Below are positions 10,778-21,694 of a stretch of DNA of 60,000 bases, piece after piece. Below the pieces are notes generated by a model. That model was not told where the DNA came from and did not search any database. It was given only the letters and a program-made list of their open reading frames with translations. Source of the DNA: Takakia lepidozioides (lineage: Eukaryota; Streptophyta; Takakiopsida; Takakiales; Takakiaceae). Where the stretch lies: contig CM060731.1 of NCBI GenBank assembly GCA_030704615.1, positions 48,362,001-48,422,000 of the forward strand, written 5' to 3'. Within the stretch, counting starts at the first letter, position 1, and every line of letters begins with the position of its first letter. The translations under genes and the position numbers were made by a program.

Positions 10778-11259
10778 AGTGGATATTGGGTGAAGATGAG
10801 GGAGAAATTGAGCCCTTGGTATACGACAATCCCGAACACTGTAAGTGCCACTGGTAGTGTTGAGTGCAACCTATGTGGATTAAAGCTTTCTTATTGTAAG
10901 GATCGGTTGCTCGCTCACCTCGGCTATAAAGATGTGAAGAGCGTTGGGTGGGGTTTATGCCCCAAAGCATCTATGCGGGTAAAAACCACTTTGCCCAGTG
11001 TGAAGGCAATATTTCAATGTCTTTGGATATGGACATGACCTCTGAGCAGAACACTCCAGCTTCCCGTCAGGATGCCTCGATTAGTACCCAGGGCGACTCT
11101 TGTGAGGCTTCGGGTGTCCTTGGACAAATGGGTTGTGTCGGAGCAACACCTGCTTCAACACCGTTTGATGAGTCAACAAGAGCTCGGGTGTTAAAGGAGC
11201 AAGCGGTGCATGTGTTAAGCATGGTTTCAGTTTGTGGGAGTCTTCAACTTCAAGCTTAG
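10778..11259 (+). pseudogene. hAT-like N-terminal fragment with BED-type zinc finger
   Basis: The plus-strand frame around 10800-11030 contains VECNLCGLKLSYCKDRLLAHL followed about 15 residues later by a further cysteine (GLCPKAS). This spacing resembles the C-C...H...C BED finger at the start of plant DUF659 hAT transposases. A frame change near 11000 leads into a Ser/Thr-rich stretch (10948-11259). The catalytic domain is absent. The assignment rests on the finger pattern alone and is tentative. Confidence 0.4.
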
Positions 11260-11769
11260 GAGAGCTATGAATAGAGGCAGACATCTGATTTCTCTTTGGG
11301 GCAGAATAGTGTATTTGTAGAGCATGTTTTGAGTTGGGGTTTCAATCCCAAGCTTGGGAAGAGCATGTCTATGGAAGTGGCAAGTGCAGGGCTGGATTAG
11401 GAGCTCTAAGAGGTGCACTATGGCCATAGAAGGAAACATTATGAGTGCATACGATGGCTAGAAAAGGGTATGCCATAGAAAGCTCAATAGCTTGTTCTAT
11501 GCTTGTTTCAATAAGTTCTATAGAGAAAGAGAGCTTGTTGTGTGACAACTAGCTTGCTCAGGGAGTTAGAGCCACTCTTGGTGGTCTATTGATGCTCAAA
11601 AAACCAAGAACAGCACCTCTGGTTGTTCCATAGAAGCCATAGTTTGTTGCAGCAATCGCAGAGGCAAAGCGGCGCAAACTCTAGCTTGGGAACGCGTGGG
11701 AACGCTTGTGAACTCTTTGGGAACTCGTGGGAACATTGCCCCAGGGTTGGGAGCACCACTATTGTCCTA
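11260..11769. other. No gene seen
   Basis: There are short open frames only. The sequence leads from the hAT-like fragment into the minisatellites, and I see no recognisable domain, LTR or terminal repeat. Confidence 0.4.
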
Positions 11770-12115
11770 TCGGATGAACTATTGAGCCAGTGGATGAAAA
11801 TCGGCGCTCCTGGATGAGAATTGGCTGTAGTGGATGAAACTGTGCCAGCGGATGAACTATCGCGCTATCGGATGAAAAATCGCGGCGACGGATGAAACTG
11901 CGTCAGTGGATGAAATCGTGGCAGCGGATGAACTATCGTGCCATCGGATGAAAAATCGCGGCAACGGATGAAACTGCGCCAGCGGATGAAATATTGCGCC
12001 AGTGGATGAAATATCGCACCGACGGATGAACTATCGCGGCGGATGAAATATCGAACCTGCGGATGAGAAATCGCGGTTTTGGATGATTTGGTCAGTGACG
12101 GATGAAAAATTGACT
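11770..12115 (+). repeat. Short minisatellite with GGATGAAA core
   Basis: A core of GGATGAAA or GGATGAACTATC recurs about 16-18 times at intervals of roughly 17-22 bp, joined by CGCGCCAGC-like linkers. The units are uneven in length. I see no coding potential. Confidence 0.8.
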
Positions 12116-12119
12116 GACT

Positions 12120-12785
12120 GTGGATATTTTTGGAGCCTTAGGGGGGCTTGTTTGAGAACTATTTGGGGTCTGTTGAGGCCAATATCTAGCAGGTATTGGG
12201 GCATGTTTGAGGACTATTTGGGGTCTATTGAGGCCAATATCTAACAGGTATTGGGGCCTGTTTGAGGACTATTTGGGGTCTATTGAGGCCAATATCTTGC
12301 AGGTATTGGGGCCTGCTTTTAGGATTATTAGGGGTCTATTGAGGCCAATATCTTGCAGGCTTGTGGAGCCTGCTTGGGGCTGTTTGAAGGACTATGTGGG
12401 GTTATTTGAGGCCAATGTTTGGCAGGCTTGTGGAGCCTTGTGAGGGCTGGTTGGAGGACGATTGGAGGTCCTTGGATGCCCATATTGGGCAGGTTTATGG
12501 AGTTTTCTAAGAGCTCTTTGGGGGACTATTGAAGGTCATTGGAGGCCAATACTTGGCAGATTTGATGAGCTTCTTAAGGGCTGTTGGAGGATTGTTGGAG
12601 GTCCTTGGAGGCAAGTACTTGGCAGATTTGAGGAGCTTCTTAAGGGTTGTTGGAGGACTGTTGGAGGTCCTTGGAGGCCAATACTTGGCAGGCTTGTGGA
12701 GCCATTGTGAGGGCTGGTTGGAGACCTTGGAGGCCAGTAATTGGCGGGTGTCTAGGGGCTTTTGGTGGACTGTTTAGAGTCCAAG
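12120..12785 (+). repeat. Minisatellite of about 60-bp units
   Basis: Degenerate units of about 60 bp follow the pattern GGCCTGTTTGAGGACTATTTGGGG-TCTATTGAGGCCAATAT-TGCAGGTATT. Early units are regular; later ones drift to GGAGGTCCTTGGAGGC. Open frames across it, such as 12207-12443 and 12462-12710, are translations of the repeat and not separate genes. Confidence 0.85.
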
Positions 12786-13014
12786 TTTGCGAACTTCTTG
12801 AACCTCGGTGGGTCTATGTTAGGGGCTGATTGAGGGCAGATTTCAGAAGTTCATGGCAATAATTTGTGGGCTCTTGAGAGTTATTTGAGAGGTTCTTTAA
12901 GGATAGTCTTATCTATTGCTTGAGCAAGAGTGAGTGTGAAGATAGGGGGAGTAATAGGATGAGAGCATTCTGGGCTTAGAGATTGCTTTAGCTTTATTTC
13001 TCTATAGTCTTCCA

Positions 13015-14620
13015 TCATTCTTGTAGGCCAAAGCTTTTCCTGCCGCATCTCAACTCCTCATGGGCATGGCGTACCAATCGCGCTCGTTGTGTTGGATGAG
13101 GCATAATCCTCACTCGTCTATCCTCCCATACCCGGAGTAGGTGAGTCCCCTCCCACTTGAACCTCTTGGCTCGTTGTAGGACCCGATCCCTCTCCTTAGC
13201 AGTCACACTAGCTGATGTCTCTCCGGTACGAAGGTATACCAACACTGCTGCATCTTCATGCACATCTTTAGCACCACCAAACTCCTCACTAGTCTTTGGA
13301 TCGTCATGCACGCTATCTACATGACCAATCGCATAGGATGAACCAGCTTGAGTTCCCATTGCTAGAATGCACAAAAAGGCCGATGCGTGCCATCCTGGCA
13401 CCATCTCCTTAATCCGTCTCACCATGCCACCAAGCTCCAGTATCATCATGCTCGCTCGTGCATGGATTACGACTCAATCCATCTGCATCCCGATTGACAA
13501 TACCGGCTCGATGCACCACCTGGAAGTCGTACTCTTGAAGCATAAGTGCCCACCGTGCAAGCTTCCCTGTAAGCTTGTCTGACTCCATCAACCACTTCAA
13601 TGGTTGGTGATCCGTGACAAGGGTGAAGATATTGTCATAGAGGTAGCATCTAAAATGTGTCACTGTCCATACCGCAGCTAGACACTCCCCTTCATAAGAA
13701 CTATACTTTGCCTCGGCATCATTGTTCGAACGGCTAGCATATGCCAGTACGAACTCTCTTCCCTCATCATCCACCTGTGTGAGCACTGCTCCAATCCCCA
13801 GCATACTCTAATACGTATATAGCCGGAAACGCCGCTCCCAAATAGGCCGCCTCAAAATAGGTGCAGAAGTCAATTGAGCCTTGAGTTTCTCAAAGGCTTC
13901 ATCTTGCTCCTCCTCCCACTGCCACTCCTGACCCACCTTGGTCTACTTGGTAAGAGCCTTTGCAATGCTGCTAAATCCCTTGACAAACTGTCGATAGTAG
14001 TTTGCCAATCCCATGAAAGCACGAACTCTGCTCACATCCATGGCGCGTGGAATGCATGCAATGGCCTCCACCTTTGTCTGTTGAACACCTAATCCTCCAG
14101 GGTATATCATGTGGCCCAGATATTCAATCTGATTGTGGAAGAACTTGCACTTTCCGGGGTGCAGTTTCAACCCGTGCGCTCTCAAGCGCTCAAACACCAC
14201 CTGAAGGTGTCTCTCATGCTCCTCAACCGTAGCACTAAAGACGTGATGTTATCAATGTAGCACCGGGCAAAGTCTAGCCCGTGAGAATCCTATCCATGAC
14301 CCTCTGAAACTCTGCATGAGCATTTTTCAACCCAAACGGTAAGAACCGCCATTAGTACAAACAATCCTTCCCATGTTGGTCAATCCCCCATAATGTCGTC
14401 TTTTGCTTGTCAACCTCATTGATTGGCAACTGGTGGTAACCGGATCGCAAGTCCAATGTGCTAAACACCTTTGTATGCCCAATGACATCAAAGATCTCAT
14501 CTGGAGTTGGCATGGCATATCTATCGGACTTAGTCTGACGGTTCACAGGACGGTAGTCCCCACACATCCTTCTTTTGTCCAACGTCAGGAGAAGCGATCT
14601 GGATGGTCGACGACGCACCA
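13015..14620 (-). pseudogene. Ty3/Gypsy pol remnant (RT, RNase H, start of integrase)
   Basis: On the minus strand, in order: the RT palm with CGDYRPVNRQT, AMPTPDEIFDVIG and FSTLDLRSGYHQLP (about 14590-14330); the thumb region with LHPGKCKFFHNQIEYLGHMI and FMGLANYYRQFV (14200-13943); RNase H with SNNDAEAKYSSYEGECLAAVW and TDHQPLKWLM (13804-13430); and the linker into the integrase HHCC region, ending LVRHAHEELRC (about 13030). Several frameshifts separate the parts and the YLDD segment is lost between 14327 and 14200. Gag and protease are missing because the element is cut at about 14620, where a plus-strand Gypsy element starts. Confidence 0.9.
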
Positions 14621-14624
14621 TGTT

Positions 14625-17238
14625 GCTGCTACTACAACACCAAATACAACGATCCATCAGACATCCGGTAATGATCATATGCAGATTGATGCTGTCCGAT
14701 TCAAACCATTGACGCCACAAGAAAAACAAAGACGGTGCTCGAATGGATTATGCCTTTATAGCGGAGAAGATGATTACATGGCATTAAACTGCCCCAACAA
14801 GAGAAGATTCAAAGCTCAGGACAGCACTCAAGTGTTCGATACGAGGAGGTCGGAAAACGAAGATGTCCAGTCACAGTAAGGACCATGCGGCTGAACACCC
14901 CAAATTCCTCACCAAAAAAAGATCTATTTCTACCTCCAGATCCTGTACCTTGTTTCACAGTTCCAGTAAAGATCAGGATGCAACATCGAGATATCTCCGT
15001 AGAAGCACTTTTGGACTCGGGCGCTTCAGCGTGTTTTATTGACAAAGACTTTGCGAAACAACACAATTTAACGCTCGTAAGAAAGAAATTTTCGGCCCAT
15101 GTTGAAGTCATCGATGGACGACCGTTAGCATCAGGAAATATTGACCATGAAACTCGACCCCTTGAAGTGAAGCTTAAAAATCAAGCATCACAGATTGTTT
15201 TCAATGTTATGCAGTCTCCAACGAATCCTGTGATCCTTGGACTTCCCTGGTTTGTACTTCATAATCTTGACATCGACTGGCGATCACGAAATATTTCGGC
15301 AAGACAAAAATGCAAAAGTACCAAAGGTATTCAACCCATGTTTCTTGGAGCTAGAGCCTTTATGAGAGCTACGAAGAAAGACGCGACATTTGCACTTTAT
15401 GCGACTTCAATCAAAACCACAACAGACCAAGGTACTTCGACATTACCCACTCAATATCAAGATTTCAAGGATGTCTTCGAGAAGAAAAACGCAAACATGT
15501 TGCCAGAACATTGACCTTATGATTGTGCAATTGAGTTGCAAAAAGGAGCTCAACCACCATTCGGCCCAATCTACAATTTATCTCAGACAGAGCTGGATGC
15601 TTTGCGCGAATACATTGATGAAAATTTGTCAAAGAATTTCATTCAACATTCGAAATCACCCACGGAAGCACCTATCTTATTTGTGAAGAAGAAGGACGGA
15701 TCGTTACGTATGTGTGTGGACTATCGTGGGCTCAACAAAGTCACTATAAAAAATCGTTACCCACTACCGTTGATTTCCGGACTCCTCGAACAACTTGGAC
15801 GAGCAATTTTTTTCACAAAGATCGACTTGAGATGAGCTTACAACCTTGTACGAATAAAAGAAGGAGACAAATAGAAAATTGTTTTTTGCACAAGGTATGG
15901 ACATTTCGAATACAGTATTATGCTTTTCAGTCTTACAAATGCTCCAGCAATTTTTCAACACATGATGAATGATATCTTTCGAGAATTTTTAAATGACTTT
16001 GTAGTCATCTATTTGGACGACATTTTGATATTTTCACATAATGAAGAAGAACATGGTCGCCAGGTACGCCTTCTCCTTGATAAATTGAGGGAAAAAACAC
16101 TATATGCCAAGTTGAAAAAATGTCTTTTCCACCAATCTGAAGTCGAATTTTTGGGCTACATTATTTCCGACAAATGAGTCTTTATGGATCAGAAGAAAAT
16201 ACAAACCATCATCGAGTGGATTAAACCAACTTCGGTCTGAGATGTACAATGTTTTCTAGGATTTGCAAATTTCTATAGACTCTTCATCTAGGACTACTCC
16301 AAAATTGCTGCACCAATGACACGACTCACAAGGAATGACAAATTTGTATGGGACGAGAAGGCTGACCAAACATTTGAGAGGTTGAAGCAGACATTTACAA
16401 CGGCTCCAATACTGGTACATGCAGACCCATCTAAACCATTCTTTTTTGAAGCAAATGTATCGGACTTTGTACTTGGCGCGATACTATCTTAATACGGTAC
16501 AGATGGTCGACTTCACCCTATTGGTTTTCGTTCTCGCAAATTTTCCACTGCGGAGATCAATTATGAAATCCATGATAAAGAACTTCTAGCGATTATCGAT
16601 GCTTTTGAGGAGTGGCGTCATCTATTGGAGGAAGCTCAACATCAGGTCATTGTCTATATCGATCACAAAACCCTCGAGTATTTTATGAGTGCTCGTATTT
16701 TGAATCGACGTCAAGCAAGATGGAGTATGTCATTAACAAGGTTTGATTTTGTTATTACCTACCGTCCCGGACATCTTCAAGGAAAACCAGATGTTCTTTC
16801 TCGACAATCGTATCTTTGCGCCAAAGGAAGGGGATGCAGCTTTTGACCAACAGAAATCCATCATTTTGAAACTAGCAAATCTCCAATTGAATAAGTTATC
16901 CATGTCCACCTATGACGATGCAGAGATCATAAAAGAGATTCAGGAAGCACTGAAGAGCGACCAATTTGCTACAACACTACGAAGTCAACTAAATCGACCT
17001 CGAGACAACCCGCATGTTACAAACGACTTCAAGTTCAAAAATGACTTACTTTATTTCAAATGACTTCTCTATGTACCTCAAGGACCTACACGACTTCGAA
17101 TTCTTCAAACATGTCATGATCTTCCAGCTGGAGAACATTTCGGCTTCAACAAAACAATATAAATTTTATCCAGGGACTATTGGTGGCCGCAGATGTGGAA
17201 ACTCGTGAAAGAATTTATAAAATCTTGCGACACGTGTG
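14625..17238 (+). pseudogene. Ty3/Gypsy gag-pol remnant (zinc knuckle, PR, RT, RNase H, IN start)
   Basis: Plus strand. The gag end has a degenerate knuckle (CSNGLCLYSGEDDYMALNC), then an aspartic protease with LLDSGASACFID (about 15010), RT with [22 protein letters not shown] and YLDDILIFS (about 16010), RNase H with [18 protein letters not shown] (about 16555), and the integrase HHCC finger ending KSCDTCA at about 17230. From protease to RNase H most of the sequence stays in one frame, interrupted mainly by stop codons (for example at about 15513, 15834, 15871 and 16175). The gag-protease style is reminiscent of Tcn1-like or fungal-type chromoviruses; that link is inference. The element ends abruptly in the integrase finger. 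Confidence 0.92.
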
Positions 17239-17249
17239 CCCTAATTATC

Positions 17250-17335
17250 ATTTCTGACGTGACGTGGCGCTGACACGTCAGCCGTCACGTATGATGTGCG
17301 TCACGTCACGTCCAATCCGGACGTTTATCCATGTA
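17250..17335. repeat. GC-rich inverted CACGTC block at a transposon border
   Basis: GACGTGACGTGG near 17257 is mirrored by CGTCACGTCACGTCC ending near 17320, with GACACGTCAGC between. It sits immediately after the point where the Gypsy integrase stops. A related TGACGTGGC...CAGACGTCA block occurs at about 27868-27890. This may mark an element end, but no clean target duplication was found. Confidence 0.45.
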
Positions 17336-17450
17336 ATATTTTTTACATTTGACTTTTATGATTTACTTCTACCCTTTGTAATGACATGGCAGCCATGGTG
17401 TAAAACAGACGTGGCTAATTATTAATATTTATTAATTCTTTTTAAAAAAT

Positions 17451-17826
17451 GAGTCCGCCTATATTGGCAGTCGCATATAATTTATTGTTTTTAATAAAAA
17501 CGACCGCCCATATTGGCGATCGCTTGTAATTTAATATTTTGTTGAATTAAGCGACCGCCAGTATTGGCGGTCGCCGGTAATTTATTTATTTTGAAATGAA
17601 GCGACCGCCCATATTGGCGGTCGCCCGTAATTTATTTATTTTTAAATGAAGCGACCGCCCATATTGGCGGTCGTCCGTAATTTGTTTATTTTTAAATGAA
17701 GCGACCGCCCATATTGGCGGTCGCTTGTATTTTATTACATTTTAAAATAAGTGACCGCCTACATTGGCCATGTGGCGGTCGCTCTTCTTGTTTTTATAAA
17801 TATAGCGGCTGCCATGCAGCGGTCGA
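17451..17826. repeat. Palindrome array 2 (exact 50-bp period)
   Basis: Eight units of the GCGACCGCC...GGCGGTCGC dyad. Five successive units start at 17551, 17601, 17651, 17701 and 17751, an exact 50-bp period. Centres are CATATT or AGTATT, and spacers are variants of CGTAATTTATTTATTTTTAAATGAA. The last unit (about 17804-17826) is degenerate. The array lies about 600 bp upstream of the kinase-like gene. Confidence 0.95.
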
Positions 17827-17829
17827 GTG

Positions 17830-18444
17830 TTTTTTTTTTCCTTAGAAATCCAGGGACCCGCCGTGTGGCGTTTTGTTTTTTATTTTTAATCATGAAGCGG
17901 CGCCTCGGCCAGCCACGTGGCGAGGTGCCACAGGTGAGGAAAAATTGAAACAAATGGGATGGGGGGAGGTGGTTTTGAACCCTTGACCTCTCCCATGTGG
18001 GTGCGCGCGGCGAGGTGCGACTGGCCCGTCGCGTCGCGCTGACACGTGGCGAGGTGCCACTGGCCTGTCGCGCCTTTTCAAGCATAATGCCATTTGTTTT
18101 TGGGGGGGGGCTGGTGGCGCCTATATAAACCATTTCCCCTCTTCTGATCATTTTTGCCCCTCTTGTGGTGCGGTTCCTTGGCATCATGTAGTCCTTTCGG
18201 ACTTCGTTGCTTGGCACAACCAACGGGAGGTGCAAAGGGGATTATTTGGGGGGGAAGGTTTTGTCGGTTTTTTATTGGTCAGTCCCACACACTTGTTCAC
18301 GGTACAATCATCGTATCACCATTTTGCCGTTTCCGGATCTCCGGCGGCCTGTTTTTTTGTAGAAAACTACGAAGACACCATCCATATTCGTTCATTGCCA
18401 TTTTTATGAGGTTTTGGACCCTGTAGTGGGCAAAGGTTTATACA
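17830..18444. other. Region upstream of the kinase-like gene; no gene seen
   Basis: This stretch is locally GC-rich, with two CGTCGCG/CACGTGGCGAGGTGCCAC blocks repeated in direct orientation at about 17918-17933 and 18043-18060. A TATATAAA at 18122-18129, about 315 nt ahead of the ATG at 18445, could be a TATA box for the kinase-like gene. Nothing else is recognisable. Confidence 0.4.
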
Positions 18445-19906
18445 ATGTCGGGGGTTGTGAATTCAAGTTATGGGGCGGGATCGGCTGGGGGGCGAAGGAA
18501 GAGAAAACGTGCCCACGAGCGAGATAGCCAGGTCAACAAGCTAGACTACCCGGGACCGGATGCCTTGGATAGGGAGAAAGAAGTGGTAGTGGATTATTTC
18601 AAGGGTAGGGACATGATGAGGTTGGAGAGTGCTTATGTTAGGCATGGATGTGAGGGGTTTCAGATTTTTCAGCAAAATATGGAGAAGAAAATGACAAACG
18701 CTTTGGCGGGGGCTAAGTGGACGGCGGACAGGGACAAGCTGAAGTTCAATCGGTGGATCCAAAGCAGGGCGAAAGACGCCACGTGGAATTTGAGGCAACA
18801 AATGAAGACATGGAAGGGTAGAACAAGTGAAGGTCGAGTGCCCTCCGCCGAAGCTGAGTTAATGCGGCGTGTTGAGTATTGGGCTTGCTTGACAAGTCAG
18901 AAGTCACATCGCTGGACTAGGGTTGTCCCTTGGAAGGCGGGGTCATCAGGCAGAGGAGGCACAACTGGTCTTTATTACTTGAATTCTACTGCGAAGGTGG
19001 TAGAGATTGGCCCTTACAAAGAAAGAGGGTATGCTAAGGTCCATCACTGTAGGATTGTTGGCGATTCTAGAATACCGGAGAGTTGGGAGCTCGCGGGAAA
19101 AAAACCCAAGTCCAAAAATCCAGAAAAGGCGTTGAGACAACATAACGACGAGTGTTTGGCAGTGAAGTTCCAGTATCCGGGTGTTATCTCGTATTTTGCT
19201 GTGAATGCACGTGAGGTAGAGGGTTACACTCACTGGTGGAATGGGGGGACAATACGCGACATGATGAACCTTGACAGAAAATGGGGCAACGATTCGGACA
19301 ACATGGTGATTTTGGAACAAATGGGAACGGAAGCAGAGTTCCAGGAATGCGATCGCTTGCTTCATTTCCGGAAAGTGCGTAGTAAACTTGCATGGGCATT
19401 GGTGTGCATCATGGATGTTGTCCACAATAACGGTGTCCTGCACAACGACTTGTCCTCCGACAACATCTTGTTACATTTTCCAGATGGCACCGAAGAGATC
19501 AAGATTGGGGTGTGTGATTGGGGCTTAGCCACCCCATTGGGCATACGCAAAGCCTCGCCATACCAGTTTGAAAACCAAGACAAGCTGGACCGGGAACTCG
19601 CGAAAAGATGGTGGGTGGAAAAAGATATTGCATCGGTTTTCAATGCGAATGCCACGCCCCCCCTCCCAGGACATGACGTCAGAGGCCTTTGTCGTTGGAA
19701 AGATAGTGGTACGAATAAATGGCGGCGCTCATTATGATCTAAGTATGTTCCATGACCAATTTACAGGAGGTTGTTGGCATTCAATGCTACAAAAGTTGTA
19801 CGACAACAACAAGAATGAGAGAGTCACATTAGCCCATGTAGTACTTTGGTTCATGGGCAAGCCATTCAATTGGCCTGAGCCGAAAGACGTATATAGGACG
19901 GAGTAG
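18445..19906 (+). pseudogene. Protein-kinase-like gene in transposon-rich DNA, frameshifted
   Basis: The open frame 18445-19737 gives 430 aa. A basic stretch RRKRKR (17-22) could be a nuclear localisation signal. The C-terminal part has a kinase-like fold signature: LAVKFQ as candidate ATP-binding lysine, VILEQMG as hinge, HNDLSSDN (333-340) as catalytic loop, and CDWG (357-360) in place of DFG. After a C-rich run at about 19655-19668 the kinase-like sequence continues in another frame (TSEAFVVGKIVV, then a Trp-rich end at 19906), so a frameshift is likely. The first 200 residues match nothing I know. Whether this is a captured host gene or a gene of a large unknown transposon is unclear. Array 2 and the fold-back cluster flank it. 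Confidence 0.6.
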
Positions 19907-19974
19907 ATCATAGTCTCGTAGATATGAGATTTATGGCGGTACAATGGTTCTTTTATGAAGACATAACTCAATTT

Positions 19975-20540
19975 TGATCATGCATGTAATAAATAAAGTC
20001 CCATTGTAAATACTACATTGCATATACTTGACCCTGACACATGTCATCGCAACATAAATGGTTTGTGTACTGGCTCACTGTTTATATTTATAATGTTCCA
20101 AGGTTTCGGATAGGGTTATGAGAAAACGATGTATTAATTCCGTAGGAGTTAGACAACAAACCTCTCATCTCATTCAACTGTGCGACACTACCATGAGAGG
20201 CATGGATCGGAAAATAATAGGTGCACATGCGACCTCCGTACGTTTGATACTAGGTCTCTACTTAAACGTGCGGAGGTCGCATGTACACCTATTATTTTTT
20301 TATCCATGTCACTCATGGTAGTATCGCACAGTTGAATGAGATATTGAACGTTTGTTGTCTAACTTATATGGATCCAATATATCATTTTCTCATTACCCTG
20401 TCAGAAACATTGAAACATTCGCAGTTACAAACAGTGCCACAATACACGGCCGGTTTTGTTGAAATGATATTTGTGAGGTTCGAGCGCATGCAATTTATTA
20501 TTTACAACGGAATTTTATTTACTTGGGGGACCGGTACTGA
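19975..20540. repeat. Large fold-back A (about 565 bp inverted repeat)
   Basis: Bases from about 19975 to 20247 read, in reverse complement, like those from about 20262 to 20540, with short indels and substitutions. Pairing is best at the centre: AATAATAGGTGCACATGCGA (20213-20232) faces TCGCATGTACACCTATTATT (20277-20296) with one mismatch, and GTTAGACAACAAAC (20148) faces GTTTGTTGTCTAAC (ending 20363). Outer parts are weaker but collinear. No target duplication was found. Confidence 0.85.
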
Positions 20541-20582
20541 TGTTGGAGCGCAACTGATGGTACGAGTTCTCTATTGATTAGA

Positions 20583-20985
20583 GCTGTCACAACCAATGTC
20601 AACAATCATATTTACGGTAAGGTGTTTAATGTTATTGTTGTTCTTCTAGCTGAATTCTGTAGTACTATTTTTGCTATTCCCATGCCAACGTCCTCTGAGA
20701 CTGTCATGTTCAAACAGACGTATCAGCCACCCCGGCCAGCTTGCAGGCTACAGCCATGGCCCACCATAAATTGAATGAATTGGAGATTTTGTGCGAAGTT
20801 CCTGGTTTCATGTCCGTGATGGCTGATACAGAATTCGGAATATGGCAGTCGCAGTGGACCTGATGTTGTTGGCATGGGAGTAGCAAAACGATTCATAAAT
20901 AATTCTGCTACATGAACATTGGCAGTATGAAATACCTTGCAGTACATATGATTCTTGAGATTGTTTGTACGGATTAGTTGTGTTT
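20583..20985. repeat. Large fold-back B (arms about 150 bp, loop about 85 bp)
   Basis: The segment 20583-20735 is an imperfect reverse complement of about 20820-20985. Both arms, read outward to inward, give similar peptides: IYGKVFNVIVVLLAEF and IPMPTSSE on the plus strand, MYCKVFHTANVHVAELF and TPMPTTSG on the minus strand. This suggests an inverted duplication of a once-coding fragment. Confidence 0.8.
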
Positions 20986-21029
20986 GTGCTTTCAAGTGGC
21001 GAACATTTCTGCCATGGTGCGGAAGACGT

Positions 21030-21110
21030 GCATTAAACGGTTGATGTGATACCACAAATGTATCACATCGCATTTGTGAAAATGTATCACATGAACCGTT
21101 CCATGTGACA
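21030..21110. repeat. Hairpin C
   Basis: AACGGTTGATGTGATACCAC, followed by AAATG, faces CATTTGTGAAAATGTATCACATGAACCGTT across a loop of about 10 nt (TATCACATCG). It lies between fold-backs B and D. Confidence 0.7.
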
Positions 21111-21244
21111 TACGGGAGTTTTCGATAGGTACGAGATCAATGTGGCCTACGAGATCTGCTTCCACCAACAAACATGTGATCATTTCAGAAGCGCTAGAAC
21201 TTTGAAGCGACGATGGGCAAGGTTCTTCATCCAGATGTTCAACA

Positions 21245-21555
21245 TGCTGAGGTTTTCTATAATGTCTCTTGCTTCGTAATGAGGTGCTTCTCCAACTCTT
21301 ATTTTTTCAATGCTAATATCTTTCATCTGGAACATATCCACACATGCGTATATAACTTAAAAAAACAAATGACCATCAAAACTGGAAGCTGGGAATGAGG
21401 CTTATAAAAGTTGAGATGGTCATTTGTTATTTTAATGATTTCTGCACACATATGTGGATATGTTCAAGGTGGAGAATATTAACATATTGGATAAAGTGGA
21501 CATGGAGAAGCACTGCATTACGAGGCCGGAGACACTACAAAAAGAGCTTCAAATG
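21245..21555. repeat. Large fold-back D
   Basis: The left arm, about 21245-21388, pairs with about 21405-21555. CTTCGTAATGAGGTGCTTCTCC (21272) faces GGAGAAGCACTGCATTACGAGG (ending 21525), and GGAACATATCCACACATG faces CATATGTGGATATGTTC. The loop is under 25 nt. Confidence 0.8.
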
Positions 21556-21694
21556 GCATACCATGTAACAGGAGGATCGGATGCCCATAGGTTTTTAATA
21601 CAATCGACACCACCTCCCATTGGATAGGCTACCATACACATTTCTGAATTGTGTGCATTGGGGCAAGAACTTGGTATGAAATGCAGACAAAGAG

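Noticed and set aside
12207-12777. Overlapping ORFs of about 80 codons rich in Trp and Leu
   Set aside because: They are translations of a 60-bp minisatellite whose unit length is a multiple of three.
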